DNA of 64,000 nucleotides from contig CM038215.1 in assembly GCA_021442155.1 (NCBI GenBank), forward strand, positions 212,716,982-212,780,981. The letters run 5' to 3'. The translations under genes and the position numbers were made by a program. Below the pieces are notes generated by a model. It did no database searches and was not told the DNA's origin. It saw only the letters and a program-made list of their open reading frames with translations. Below are positions 38,401 through 50,790 of the stretch, in pieces. Each line of letters starts with the position of its first letter. Positions within the stretch are counted from its first letter, which is position 1. This stretch comes from Cymbidium sinense. Lineage: Eukaryota; Streptophyta; Magnoliopsida; Asparagales; Orchidaceae.

Positions 38401-41052
38401 AAACATAACATCAATAAAATGAAAGATTGAAATTACAACTTAAAATTGATTAAGTTAATCTATTCAAACTCATTAATATAACATTAATGAAATGAATAAA
38501 TGAAATTAATTTAAATCAAATATTAGATAATTAAAACTCACAAAAATAAATAAACATTTAATCAAAACAAAATGAAAACTAAAACAATGAATAAACCAAA
38601 TCATTTAAACATTAATCAAACTAATAAACGTTAATCAAATTGAAAGAAATAAAAAGAATAATGAATCTTAATTTAAATCCAAACCAACATTAAAACTTTA
38701 ATCAAACCAAATCTAACTTAAAAAAAAATCAAGAAGAGGTTAATCAAGATATTTAGGATCTTAGTTTGACCCTTAGAATGAATCTTCACCTTAGAGTAAA
38801 GACTTTGTTATATTAAGATTTAGTATGTTGAATAGAATGGGTTCCACCCAAAGTGAAATTTATTTTATTCTTCATTCTTTAAAACTTAAACTTCACTTCA
38901 ACATAAAATTGAACTTAAAAATAGAAATAAAATTATAAGTCAATTAAGTCATTTGAATTAAAACCATATAATATTAAATAAATAAACTTTGAAATCCAAA
39001 CCAAAAATTTAAACTTAAAAGGTCTAATACAGTCATGCCACACAAATCTCTCATTCATACACTAGATTTTTTTGAGGTCACTAACCCCAGATGTTAGTTA
39101 GGTTGATTTGTGATGTGATGTTTTTATTATTTTGTAGTGTACTATTTGAGACTAGATGATTAATATTGTTTGCCTGTTAGACTGGATGGTAAGATGTTCT
39201 TTTTAGAACTAATGCTATCTTTATAGGGGCTGTGCTAAAAGGGATTGTTGTAATAAATTATAAATAATTATTGTTTGCTTATAGGTACTATAAATTTTCT
39301 AAGCATAGTCGAGTATGACAGGTGAGCTTAGCAAGCAATTAATGCTAAGACTGTGTGTTCACAAATTTAATTATTGGTATATTATTTGCATTTCCTAATA
39401 TTTATTTTGCAGGGCTTAAGAATTTCTTTTTAAATTTTAAATGTAATTTGAGCTTATAATTATGTTAAGATCTATAGGGTCTTGGAATAACATGAGTTAA
39501 CCCTATCATTCTAATGGTCTCCTGTGAAGCCTAAAAGAGGTCATTGAAGAAAGAAAAGATCTTGGAAGATGACCCATAGATCTAGATTTGTAGTTCTAGG
39601 TCGGGCAATATAAGGGCAGAGCTCAACTACTCATTTTTTCTTTCTTTTAAGGTGTACAATGATACTCGACCACACTGACCTATTATTTTAATTTAAATTT
39701 GGCTTGATTTATTTTGGGTGCACAATAGAATCAACTACTTTTCAAAGTTTCTTTATATATTTTCTATGATGAATGTGTGGATGTTAAGCTCTTAGGAAAA
39801 CTAAATTTTCTACCCAACCTAAATCTAAACAGCTTAAACAAAATAAAGAAATTTGAAACTTCTCATATAAATTAAAGCCCTAGGAATAACTTAAAATCAA
39901 ATAAAAATATTTAGCTTTTGTGAACCATGCTAGAATATTGTTCTAACTCCACAAATTTAGCACTTCACCTATTGCACATAAGGAGCATCTGACTTTTGAG
40001 GATGACCACCTTCTTGGGAAAGTTTGCCTTCTCTTTTTGATTTGGCCCATGACCACTTCTAATTACATCTTATTGTATGCATAAATTGCATACCCAAAGG
40101 TTTTAAATAAATTGTGAGTTATGATTTAAAATTTGAAAATTGTTGCATTAGCTAGGTACATATCATACCCAACATGATCTTAGAAATTATGGAGTGAGTT
40201 TAAGTTCTTAGATTCCTTTCTAAACATGCAACAACCTAACCATCTTTCATAACATAAAGATTGTCATCATGGATTTAAAATGTGCTAAGGTGGTGTCTGG
40301 AGGTCCTTCCAGGCGGGTTATAAGTCCAGAAGAGTCAGAGATAGGTTCCTTTTCTCAAGTATGAGAGAAAGAGTCAATAATTCCCAAATGTCAAACTAGG
40401 TTGAGCCCCTAACTTGTGTTAGAAGCAATTATAGACTTAGGATTTGAAGCATCCTACTCGAGTAAGTCTTCAACCCTAGGCATTTTTACACTCTTGTGCT
40501 GCTATAATATAAGCTTTAAATTTCTAATAAAATATCAACTCAAATGTTAATTTAAATTCTAATATTTAAAGCCTAATGGTAGGATAGTTGAAATGTCTAC
40601 TATGTATCTCAATCTATGGACATTTCCTATTTTATCTCGATTGGCTTCCAAAAGAACTCCTTCCATTTTGTAGTATTCCATTTTAAAATTCCCAATTTAA
40701 TCATCCTTTGAAATTAACTTTGAAATCAAGTAAGAGCATATTTCTTTAATCGAGAGTATTCTATGGAATAGATCTTAATTCTTAAGATGTAATTAACTAT
40801 AAGAGCTTGCCCTTATAGGGAACTACAATCCCAATATAAAATAAATCTTATTCTACTTTTCATGTAGTTCAAGGAAAAAATTTCTAGAATATTAATAAGA
40901 TTCATTAGCCTTAGGAGTATTTATTTATGATTAAATATATTATAGGATAATATATTTACCTTTCAAGATAATATGTTTATTATTAATGATGAATTTGATT
41001 AGCTAAATAAAAAATTTCTAAAATCTATGTGGTGTCACAAATATTTTTCACA
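35401..41052 (+). repeat. Giant LTR, outer copy: 3' (B) part
   Basis: Parallels 30245-35395 throughout. Matching boxes include 'gggtttggtttgggtagcc' (35874 vs 30602), the GC-rich block 36100-36780 vs 31100-31500, 'tggattcatctcaatgag' (37141 vs 31948), 'gttccacccaaa' (38841 vs 33221), 'gacccatagatct' (39560 vs 33980), 'taattaactataag' (40790 vs 35133) and 'tctatgtggt' (41020 vs 35368). Divergence includes many small indels and differing open frames, which argues against any encoded protein. Confidence 0.75.
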
Positions 41053-41418
41053 AGTACCTTCATAAGTAATAATTAATTTATCTCAAAATTCTTTTATTGT
41101 GTTAAGCAAGGAAATTCTCATATAGTCATCAGGAAGTAAAGCACAATATAAGATATTACAAGTCTTGACATTTAATTCATCTAATTTTTTAGCCATAAGA
41201 AGACCATTCATCAAAGGGTTTATCAACTTTCAAATCATTTGTTTCAATAGTGGGTGTGTGATATTGATGTGTCAACATATGCCACATTCTAGAATCTTGT
41301 CCATGAATAAAAATACTAATGCAATTTTTTCAATAATCAAATGGAACATTATCAAATAAAGGTGACCTATGTGTAGACTATCCTTCAGGTGGTGTACCCT
41401 TGAAAATATTTGTGCCAT
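41053..41418 (-). pseudogene. Copia B gag, N-terminal part
   Basis: Minus-strand gag start at ATG 41418, just inside the primer-binding site. It corresponds to copia A gag 16535-16170 and carries the same blocks for the DSRMWxxLTHQYHTP, VDKPFDEWSS and ELNxKxYxILYCAL regions, broken by stops. It is separated from the rest of gag (28712 and left) by the giant LTR pair, and fuses cleanly to it when the insertion and one AGTAC are removed. Confidence 0.7.
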
Positions 41419-41458
41419 AGTGATCTAACTAAAGATGCTAAGCCAAAAATTAAGTTGA

Positions 41459-41470
41459 GCTTTGATACCA
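41459..41470 (-). other. Copia B primer-binding site
   Basis: gctttgatacca on + is tggtatcaaagc on the minus strand, one mismatch from the initiator-tRNA-Met complement TGGTATCAGAGC. It is followed two bases later by the LTR edge. Confidence 0.8.
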
Positions 41471-41472
41471 AT

Positions 41473-44286
41473 TTTTAGGAAGTTATGGAACCTAAGGCAC
41501 AAGGGGAATTGGGGTTTTAAAATAATTTGAAATTAAAAGTTAATTTGAATGCTTTGTAGAAAAGTTAATTATAAATGATTATACTTTAATGAATCACAAC
41601 AATTAATAAGCAACAACAGAGAAAAGTAAATGTGCAAGAAAAGTTAAAGAGAATATAGAGATTTTTACATGGTTTGGTCAAATCTCAAAACCAATCTACA
41701 TCCACACATAGCAACCCAAGTTTGAAATTCACTAAGTCAAAGTTGAGATTATAACAAATCTCTCAAACTCTTCTTCACAGGAAAGTACAGCCCAATACCA
41801 TATTTTCCTACACGGGCAAGTACAACCAACACTATATTTTTCTACATGGGCAAGTACAAACCCAACAAAGAACAAGAACAAAAAAGAAAAAAGATACAAA
41901 GATTTAACTCTTAATTTAAAAATATTTTATACTCACAACCCAACTATACCAATATTAAGGTAAGTGATTTGAAAGAAAGAGAGCTCACTTAAATATTAAT
42001 TAAGATTGAAGTTAATGTAAGACCGTGAATGAAATATTAATTGCAAGTAGGTATTTAAGGAAATTTGATTTAAATTAAAGATATGAATGCTTGAAATCAA
42101 AATGATTTCAATTAAAATTTTAAAACACCACACAGTAAAATGAGTGATAGACTAAAACAAATGATATAAGTAAACTTATGATATGCAATCAACAAGATGA
42201 TATAGAAGCCATGACAAAAGTTCACTTTAAAATCTTTCACAAGAACAAGATAGTATGCAAGTGATAGAAAAATATTTGTAAGTTTAAGCTTGCAAATCAC
42301 TTGAATGTAATTGAAATCAAACACAAAATATCATCCACTTAAACTTATATGAAAATGAAAGAAGAGGAAGAGAACTTTTAAAACAAAATCTTAACAAAAT
42401 AATTCAAGCATATTAGCCAAGATGAAATCTTCAATCACAAATAAATTTCCTTCATGAAAATCAAGATCATATGAATTGGACAAGAAGAGAAATAAAGTGT
42501 GATGAAGAGTTTTGTACCTTAAAAAATATGTTATAACCTTTAAACTTTTAGCCTAAGGGTGTTTCACCAATTCTTCATGTTTTCCCAAGCTATCTTCAAG
42601 TGAGATTTTCGGCCAAGGGAAGAAGAAGAATGTTAATAGAATTTTAGCACTTCAATCACAAAGAGTCTCCAAGAATTATGTAGGAAGGGGTTCTCCTAGT
42701 GGAGAAGAGAAGAGAAGAGAACTTTTTCCCAAGATTCAAAACGACTTTAAATAGAGAAGGGAAGAGGCTAGGGTCGGCCAATGCATGAAGGTATTGGAGG
42801 GAAGTTAATTTGGAAGAGATTTGAATTTGATTATATAATCAATTATAATATATATATCTAATATTTTTGGCAATGATAAAATAAGAGGAAAAATAGATTT
42901 GACAATGATTTGAAATAGAAATCCAATTTGATATGAATGGGTCAGCCAAGGATGTAATTCACTTAAAGGAAACTATTCAAAGTTTGAATGAAGATTTCAA
43001 TCAATTCAAAAAGAATATGCCCAAGAGAGTTTTAGCCAAGATAATAATGAGAGGGAAAAATACATATGGAGGGAATTAGACTTCGTAATATTCAAATATA
43101 TGGTTCGCCAAACCATTAAGAGGCATTAATGAGAATAGCAAATAAAATTCAATTTAAGATTTTAATCAATCAAAGGCCAAATAATTTTATTTCCTTAGAC
43201 AATAATTTTCCAAAATCACAAGGTCAGTCAAGCTATATTCCAAGTGAAGATTCAATTCAAATTAGATGCAAAATATGATCAAGATATTAAATTAAATAGA
43301 ACAATAATGAACAAGGAAAAATATTAATTAATTTGAATAAAATAATTTCTAGAAAATCTATGGGATTTTCGGCCAAAGTTAGATTCCATAATTAGGCTAA
43401 TCTCAATTTAATGCAATGAATCAATTAGAATCCAAGATGATTATTTAATATACTATTTATGTATTAAATAATATTTAAATTAAAAAGTATGTTGCCGACC
43501 AAATACTTACCTAAAAAATTTGATTTAAAAAGGAAATATTTTGAATAAGGAATGATGTAAATTAAATTTTAAAATAACTTAGAATAATTTAATTATACTC
43601 CAAATAATTAAAATAACTCATGCTTGGGACGTTCAAAACATTCCATAAAATATTAGAATTAATTTAGCAAGGATATGACATAAATTATGCAATTTAAATT
43701 CAAAATAATTCAAATTCAAAAATTCAAATTAATGAATTTTTAAAATATGAAAATTGAGAGAATTATATATTAAAATGTTTTGAGTAAATTTAACATGATT
43801 TATTAGCCAAAATTCAATGAAAAATTTGGCCAAATCAATATAACAATGATAAGGATGATAGGAGAGAGAAGTAGAATAATAGGAGAGATAAAATAGAGTA
43901 ATAGGATAATTCAAGAATAGTTTAATTTTCATGCTATAAATATATGAGTAAAATTATTATTAAGCATGGAAATGATTTAATAAAGTTTATACTTAATTTA
44001 TCTTTCTTGAACACATATTAAATGAAACTTAACTCATGAACTTAGTTCATATTATATCCAAAAAAAGATAATTCAACAAATAATTGTAATTATCAAATAT
44101 AAAAAACATGAATAATTTTAAAATGATTAATTTTGAAATGAATGAATCATTTATTTTATTTTATTGAGCTCTTTATTTGCCTTAATATTATGATTCCTAG
44201 AAAATTCTCAATCAGTTGATGTCCAACAACTTTAACTTTACCAAATTTGACTTAAGAATCTGGTGTTGAAGAATTTTCCTACAACA
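41473..44286 (-). repeat. Copia B upstream (5') LTR, ~2.8 kb
   Basis: In element orientation the LTR begins TGTTGTAGGAAAATTCTTC (right edge 44286) and runs to the decayed end next to the PBS at 41473. It contains the 'gggcaagtac' repeats seen in copia A, a 'ttttagcacttcaatcac' box and a purine-rich tract near 42690-42725. It is very AT-rich from 43400. No paired LTR of this element remains on the left, where the element ends in integrase against gypsy sequence. Confidence 0.6.
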
Positions 44287-44291
44287 CTTGA

Positions 44292-44560
44292 AATTAAACT
44301 AATTAGTAGCATTTGAACATATATTTATTATCATCACAATCAATCTTAAATGAGTTGGGGCTCATGAAGTCAACACTTTTGCAATTGAAGGATTAATTGT
44401 CGAGTCATATAAGGTATACGACCCTTTCGTAATATCCTGAGTTTCTTCTTATTTTTTAGATTCTCTTATGTCTACCATAAAGACATGGGCTACATGTAGC
44501 ATTGAGTCATCATTTAAAAAGTCATCATGATCTAAGTCAAAATTCCCTTGAATTCTATTT
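44292..44560 (-). pseudogene. Possible Ty3/gypsy internal fragment
   Basis: Minus-strand reading gives NFDLDHDDFLNDDSMLHVAH, then GSYTLYDSTINPSIAKVL before stops. The acidic DDFL style and position next to other gypsy fragments suggest the gag-protease linker of a Tat-like element, though I cannot match it firmly. The chromovirus at 44561 is inserted at its right edge, and the target continued as 'ctatttgttctctc' (53217 on). Confidence 0.35.
44556..44560 (+). repeat. Target-site duplication TATTT of the chromovirus
   Basis: TATTT at 44556-44560 and 53217-53221, immediately outside the TG and CA termini of the two LTRs. Confidence 0.85.
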
Positions 44561-46552
44561 TGTAATATCCAAAAAAAAATTAGCTAATTTACTCTAAGTT
44601 AATTCCGAATTAATTTTATTATCTAATTAATCTGATGTACTGTAGCAATGTTACTGTTGCAATATTACTGTAGCACCAAAACCCACTTCCTTGGCATGCA
44701 GCAGCTGGATTAAGAAATTTAATGCGTGTTTGGCGGGATCGAAAGGTATACCCCCGCAGCTTTCTTATTTCATTTCCTCCAGGCCGCAGCGGTAATTTCC
44801 TTCTTTTTCTTCCTTGCCTTCCGCTTGGAACCACCCTCTTCATCTTCAACGCCTCCATGATCGGACCACATAATCACCTGAGGAGGAATCTTGTGTCCTG
44901 CCTCTGGCTTTGTCGGGCTACTTCAGGAGGCAAATCACGGATGAGGGTTCCGTGAGTCGTGCTTGGTTGGCATTCAGTCCTGGTCGATGAGGGTAGCCAC
45001 AGGAGTTTGACTTGCTAGGTTTCTTTCCTATTCCATTTCCTTCGGCCGACAGCCTTCCTTGGTGCAGAAAATTGTGATAGGAAGTTCCGTAAATTGCTAG
45101 GGAATAGTTGCTTTTGGCGGTTAGGTGAGTATGCAGAATTTTTCTTGTTTTCATTTCCTACTAGGACCGATATTGGATTGTGAATTAGAATGGGGGAAAT
45201 TGTATTGGCATTTTTGTTAACTTTATTATGCTAATTTAATTAGGTAACAGTATTGGCATTAGTTAAGATTACTTCGAAGTCGTGCTTTTGGGTAATACAA
45301 AAGATGATATGAGGAAACATCAATTTCAGGTAAGAATAAAGTTTAAGCTGGTGATATTATTGTGTTAAATTTGTTTATGAATTTCATGTATTCAGAAGAG
45401 TTATTAAATTAACAGTTGTGTACTCAAGGAAGCGTCGAGTACATCACAACATTGTGGTGAGACACATAATTGCTAATTTAAATTTAGTTTCTATAGTCCT
45501 TATGTATGTCATTGTTTCTACTGATTCTTACTAATTTTACTATCTTGTATGAATATATAGATATTCTATCATATTTTATGCAAATACAAATGCTTACTAC
45601 TGATTTATAATGATTATATATGCAGTTAGTCAATTGCCTTAATATCATATGATCTTGTGCATATGAAAATATTTTAAACATGCATTATTAATTGCTAAAT
45701 GAAGTGATGCGATAACAAATATCGAAATTATGATAGGAAGACTATGTTATAAAATCTGCAGATAGAAAAGTTCAGATGAGTCTTTAATAGGGATCTTAGT
45801 ATTCGACTCGACATTGAGGTTGGTAGTTGAACCGGTGTCGGTGTAGAGTAAGTAGTAGCCACCTTCCGCCTTTTTTTGAATGAGGATGGCAACCTTTATG
45901 TTATGAAAGTCAAAACCTATGCAATTATAAATGAAATTTCTGGGGAAAGGATTTGATATAGAATTGAAATTGCTTTCATTAAATAACTGAATAAATAATC
46001 AACTTCTATGAAATGACAAATTATTTATACAGTACTACTTTACAGAATATTATTCAGTTATATTTTTGCTGCATATTTTACCACTCTTACTTTCTTGCAA
46101 ATTTCAAATGTACATGCATGCTTATTTCTATTGTCTTGTTTTGAGCTTACTTTAGCTTTATTTATCTCACTAAGCTCTGGCTTATGATGATACGTCGATA
46201 ATTCTGAGAATGAGATGAGGTGGGTAGAAAGTCAATTTTATTGATTTATACGCTTTGGGTGTATAGTTTTGAAGATTATAAATGCATTTTGGGTACAAAA
46301 TTTTATTACGATGCCTTTAGTTTATACGTATTTGTGTATATAAACTTGAAGATTTTCATGCTTTTTGTGATATGAATTAATTAGTTAAGAAAATCAATAT
46401 ATGAATTTATTTGTGATAATTTAATGAGATACAAATTTCACTTGACTTCAGATCACATGTTGGAGCGTGTTGGTAAAATCTATGTCAATCGAGTCATCCT
46501 ATTACACCTCACCATCGACCCTAGAATAAGGGGGGTCATTTGGGGTGTGACA
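44561..46552 (+). repeat. Chromovirus 5' LTR, 1992 bp
   Basis: Begins TGTAATATCC and ends GTGTGACA. The first 120 bases hold three spaced copies of (T)ACTGT(A/T)GCA. A GC-richer block follows at 44690-45070, then AT-rich sequence. It is colinear with the 3' LTR. Open frames inside (44619-44955, 44918-45154) are not shared intact with the other LTR and are not genes. Confidence 0.92.
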
Positions 46553-46555
46553 AAG

Positions 46556-46566
46556 TGGTATCGAGC
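46556..46566 (+). other. Chromovirus primer-binding site
   Basis: tggtatcgagc starts three bases after the LTR end. It is the initiator-tRNA-Met complement TGGTATCAGAGC with one A deleted. Confidence 0.8.
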
Positions 46567-46773
46567 AAAAGATTATGAGCAAAAGGTTGATGAGAGCATA
46601 GTAATGGCATGATTTGGATTTAGAATAAGTATTGAATTGAGCAATACAGAGCTATAGGATGATTAATTTTGGGTTAGGAATTCATATATTCTTAACTTTA
46701 TACATGCATGATATTTGATAAATACTTATTAAATAAATAATTCTTGTAATTACAGATTAATTTGCCTAAAAAA

Positions 46774-47705
46774 ATGCCAGAAAGGTTATATGGTCAGTCC
46801 TCCAGACTAGCTACAAACCCTGAACTACATCTTAGAGAAAATTAGTGAAATACAACCTGAGTAAGTGGTGAAGGTAGATCCAATGAATTGTGGGGTAATT
46901 ATTGATTTCCCAGGTTGTTGATAATTGGCATCTATTGAAAAATCTACTAGTGGGCCCAGATCTGAGTTTGGTTCAGAAGTGGATTAGCATTTAAGGATAT
47001 TTCAATCATTCAAGCCACCAGCATTCAAAGGATTAAGTGATCCTATAGTGGTAGAAGATTGGCTACTTAAAATTGAAAAAATTCTAGATGAGATGATTTG
47101 CCCGAAAAGAGAGTGCTTTTTTTGTATTAGAAGGTGGTGGCGAGCTCAACACGGAAAAGGTTTGAAATGGTACCTATTACACAGATCAAATGAGATGACT
47201 TTGTTAAAGTATTCAAGGATTGGTTTATTCATCGGACTTGCTTTACAAGACAAATTTTTTCTAATTCAAGGATCAAAATTATAATGTATGAAGTTGAGTT
47301 CACTTCTCTTTCTAGATATGCTCCACATTATATCAGTACACAAGAAGAGAAATGTCATAGATTTCTACAAGGCTTCAGAGATCAATTAAGGTTGGCACTA
47401 GCACCATTTGATATCAATGAGTTCTTAATATTAGTTGAAAGGGCTAGGAGAATTGAAAATGAGTTGAACTTTTCCAAGCAACATTGAGATTCGCAGACGG
47501 GCAAGCGCAAAAGCTTTGAAAGAAAGCCAGATTTCTCTAGCAAGAAATTTAAATTTGATGTGATAAACAAATTGGTTGGAGAAACCTATTTGTGATAAGT
47601 GTGGAAGAAACATTTTGGACAGTATTTGGTTGGATCAGGAAAATGCTATAGATGTGGTCAAGTTGGACATGGTTATTGCCCATTAGAGAAGAAGAAGGAT
47701 ATAAA
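46774..47705 (+). pseudogene. Chromovirus gag
   Basis: A gag-like start at 46774 is followed by PPAFKGLSDPIVVEDWLLKI and, after frameshifts, YEVEFTSLSRYAPHYIST and RFLQGFRDQLRLALAPF, the main blocks of the plant chromovirus capsid domain. Near 47650 is the knuckle CYRCGQVGHGYC. Its spacing after His is two residues instead of four, so the zinc site has lost two codons. Capsid normally packages the element RNA in cytoplasmic particles. Multiple stops make it non-functional. Confidence 0.85.
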
Positions 47706-47881
47706 ATCATTCAATTATTAGGGATATGGTCAACAAAAAAAGTTTTTGGAAGCCAGGAAGCCAGGTAACACATAATTTATGGAAAATCTTCAATTCAAGA
47801 AAAGGAGAAACTTGAGGAAACCAACCCTCCAAGTAAAAGCGAGTTTTTCCATCACCCACGAGGAAGAAGGAATCAAATGAA

Positions 47882-48094
47882 GTGGTGTCAGGTATGCTTA
47901 AAATTTCAGATCATTTGGGTTCAATTTTGTTTGATTCTGGTGCTTCGCATTCGTTCAATTTTGAGTCTTTTTCTACCAGTTTACCAGTTGATACTAGTTA
48001 TTTCACACTTGTATTGAATGTTGTGATACCTTCTGGTGATAGTTTGAGTACAAATAGGAAATATATTGTTGAGATTAACATTCAAGATAAATAA
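47882..48094 (+). pseudogene. Chromovirus aspartic protease
   Basis: Reads GMLKISDHLGSILFDSGASH, then SLPVDTSYFTLVL and VVIPSGDSLSTNR. The catalytic DSGA loop (near 47933) is preserved. Retropepsin-type protease that would process Gag-Pol. The frame closes with a stop at 48092, before RT. Confidence 0.85.
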
Positions 48095-48329
48095 TTTTCT
48101 ACGGAACTAATTATCTTACCAATTAGATATTTTGACATTATCTTATATGGATTGGTTGATCAAATACTTTGCAACAATTGAATCTTTGGAAGAGGAGGTG
48201 AAATTTAGTGTGCACGGATTTTATTTTTCTTGTGATAAGAATGTCGTATTCTGATTAGTGCAGTGAAATTGAGTAAATATTTAAGAAGCGGTGAAATTGT
48301 ATTTCTGGCCAAATTAGATGTGTTGAATA

Positions 48330-49020
48330 AGGAGGTGTTTGAGCTGAAAAACATTCCAGTTATTTCTGAATTTCCTGATGTGTTTCCTGAGGAATTACTA
48401 GGGTTTTCACCAAAATGAGAAGTGAAGTTTGGGATTGATGTACAACCTAATACAACTGCTATACATAAATCTCCTTACAGGATGGCTCCTAAGGAATTGC
48501 ATGAATTAAAGTGCCGATTCACAGGGTGTGACAAAGAATTTATTAGGCCTAGAACTCTCGTGGAGTGCATCTTATTTATTAAGAAAAAGATGAGTCTATC
48601 TGTGTATTGATTAGGAGTTAAATAAAGTGACAATCAAGAACAAGTATCCACTACCGAGGGTTGATGATTTATTTGATCAGTTGGAGGGAGCTACTTATTT
48701 TCCAGAATTGATCTAAGATCTAGATATCATCAGGTTAGAGTTAAAGATACATATATTTTTAAAATAGCTTTTGGAACCAGGTATGGACATTATGAATTTC
48801 TTGTTTTGCCATTTGGTTTAACTAATTCTCCTACAGTCTTTATGGACTTAATGAATCATATTTTCAAATCCTTGGTGGACCAGTTTGTTATCATCTTCAT
48901 TGATGATATTCTGATTTCTAAAACTAATGAAGAGCATGAAAATCATCTGAGTATTGTTTTAGAGTTGTTAAGGTAGAATCAATTGTATGCCAAATTTTTT
49001 TTAAAATGTGAGTTTTGATA
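48330..49020 (+). pseudogene. Chromovirus reverse transcriptase
   Basis: Blocks in order: ISEFPDVFPEELLGF, FGIDVQPNTTAIHKSPYRMA, a frameshifted '[20 protein letters not shown]', [18 protein letters not shown], and FIDDILIS with the catalytic Asp pair at 48902-48907. RT copies element RNA to DNA. Frameshifts occur near 48510, 48610 and 48700, and a CGA-to-TGA stop lies at 48416-48418. Confidence 0.88.
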
Positions 49021-49289
49021 TAATTAATAGCATTTGGTCACATTATCAGTGGTGAAGGAGTTTCTATTGATCCTCAAAAAGTAAAGGCAATTTTAGAATG
49101 GCTTGCACCATACCTAAGAATGTTACAGAAGTTCACGCTTTTACGGGCTTAGCGGTTATTAGAAGTTTGTCAAGAGATTTTCTCATATTGCAATGCCTCT
49201 ATCTAATTTAATGAGAAAGAATGTTAGATTTCAATGGACAATTGAATGTGAGCAGAGTTTTCAAGAATTGAAAAAGAATTTGACCACTA

Positions 49290-49690
49290 CACCAGTTTTA
49301 GCTATTCCATCGTGGATCGAGATTCGAAATATTTAGTGATCCATCTTTAAAAGGTTTGGGTTGTGTTTTAATGCAGAACGGAAGAGTAATTGCTTATGCT
49401 TTGAGACAATTAAAATCTCATGAAAGAAATTATCTCGTTCATGATCTAGAGTTAGTAGCTGTTGTGTTTGCTCTTAAAATTTGGAGACATTCTTGTACGG
49501 AGTGAAATGCAAAATTTTTACTGATCATCAGAGTCTTAAGTATATCTTTACATAAAAAGAATTGAATTTGAGACAAAGAAGATGTCTCGAGTTCATTAAA
49601 GATTATGATTTAAATATTCAATATTGTCCAGGCAAAAATAATGTGGTGGCAGATGCATTAAGCCGCAAGTCCATGAGAAATGCCAGTTGA
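49290..49690 (+). pseudogene. Chromovirus RNase H
   Basis: Contains [49 protein letters not shown] and [11 protein letters not shown], the standard order of the Ty3/gypsy RNase H with D and E residues recognisable. Short frameshifts separate the blocks. Confidence 0.85.
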
Positions 49691-49939
49691 ATTATTACTC
49701 AAAAGTCAGAGTTGATCAGAGAATTAGAGGCTCTATAGCTATAAGTTAGAAGATTGATGATCGGGCATTTATATCAATTAACAGTGCAATTAACTTTATT
49801 TGACAGAATCAAAGCTGCACAGAAATTGGATCGTGGATATCAAAAATTCATTGAACAAATCCAAACTAGTAAGAACAGGAATTTTACTGTAGATGCAAAG
49901 GGTGTTATTCGGAAGAATTCACAATTATGAGTATTAGGT

Positions 49940-50790
49940 GATGTGAAATTGAGAAAAGAAATTTTACAGGAGGCTTATCAGGCGGGATATACTATTCATC
50001 CAAGTAGTTCGAAAATGTATAAAGATTTAAAAGCAGTATTTTGGTGTCATGGATGAAGAAAGTCATAGCCTAATATGTCTCTAAATGTCAAGCTTATCAG
50101 ATTGTTAAAGTTGAGCATCAAAGACCCGATGGATTGTCATAGTCATTACTTATACCTGATTGAAAGTGGGAAGAAATTACAATGGATTTTGTTATGGGAT
50201 TTCCTAGATCCAGGCAAGGTCATGATAGTATCTGGGTTGTTGTGGATAGATTGACCAGTCATTTCTTCTATACAAACGTGACTCAGTTGATAAATTGTCT
50301 AGATTATATGTTAAAGAAATTGTAAGACTTCATGGTGTTCCAAAAGTGATCGTCTCTGACAGAGATGGTAGATTTACTTTCAGATTATAGAATGGAATTC
50401 AGAGAGGCCTGGGCACACAGTTACACTTAAGTACTGCTTTTCATCCTTAGACTGTTGAACAATTAGAAAGAACAATTCAAGTCCTAGAGGATTTATTGAA
50501 GCTATGTGTTTTAGATTTTGGAGGTAGCTGGGAAGATCATATTCCTATGATCGAGTTTGCTTACAATAATAACTATCAATCTAGTATTCGATGGCTCGTA
50601 TAAAGCATTGTATGGTCGAAAGGGTGTGAACTCCATTGAGTTGGATTGAAGTAGGAGAAAGACAATTAGGTCCGTTGGTTGATCAAGCTGAAAATCAGAA
50701 AATCGAGATAGATTGAAAGATCAGATCGTCACGTAAGTATTATGACTTAAAACACAAAGCTGTAGAATTTCAAGTTGGAGAATTTGTATT
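49940..50790 (+). pseudogene. Chromovirus integrase core
   Basis: The HHCC region (HPSSSKMYKDLKAVFWCHG, then a CQAYQ block) is followed by the catalytic core. [20 protein letters not shown] carries the first Asp and VSDRDGRF the second. The Glu region is a damaged HPQTDGQSERTIQ-type block reading 'TVEQLERTIQVLEDL'. Then come VEFAYNNNYQ and a broken YKALYGR block. Integrase joins element DNA to the chromosome. Confidence 0.85.

Larger units (their letters stand above)
28718..41052 (+). mobile_element. Giant solo LTR (outer copy), ~6.5 kb, interrupted by a second copy
   Basis: The unit starts TATTGACCTCATTTTTGG (decayed TG start) and ends TTTTTCACA. It is flanked by exact 5-bp duplications AGTAC (28713-28717 and 41053-41057). 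Removing it rejoins the copia B gag sequence 'gttagtaccttcataag', which is intact in copia A at 16170-16190. The outer unit consists of 28718-29563 plus 35401-41052 with one ATGTG copy, about 6503 bp. It has no gag or pol, no internal direct repeats at its ends and no PBS or PPT pair, so a solo LTR formed by recombination is the simplest reading. The strand is arbitrary, chosen from the TG start. Confidence 0.72.

Noticed and set aside
44619..45154. Three open frames in the chromovirus 5' LTR
   Set aside because: Not preserved in the 3' LTR, which is otherwise colinear.
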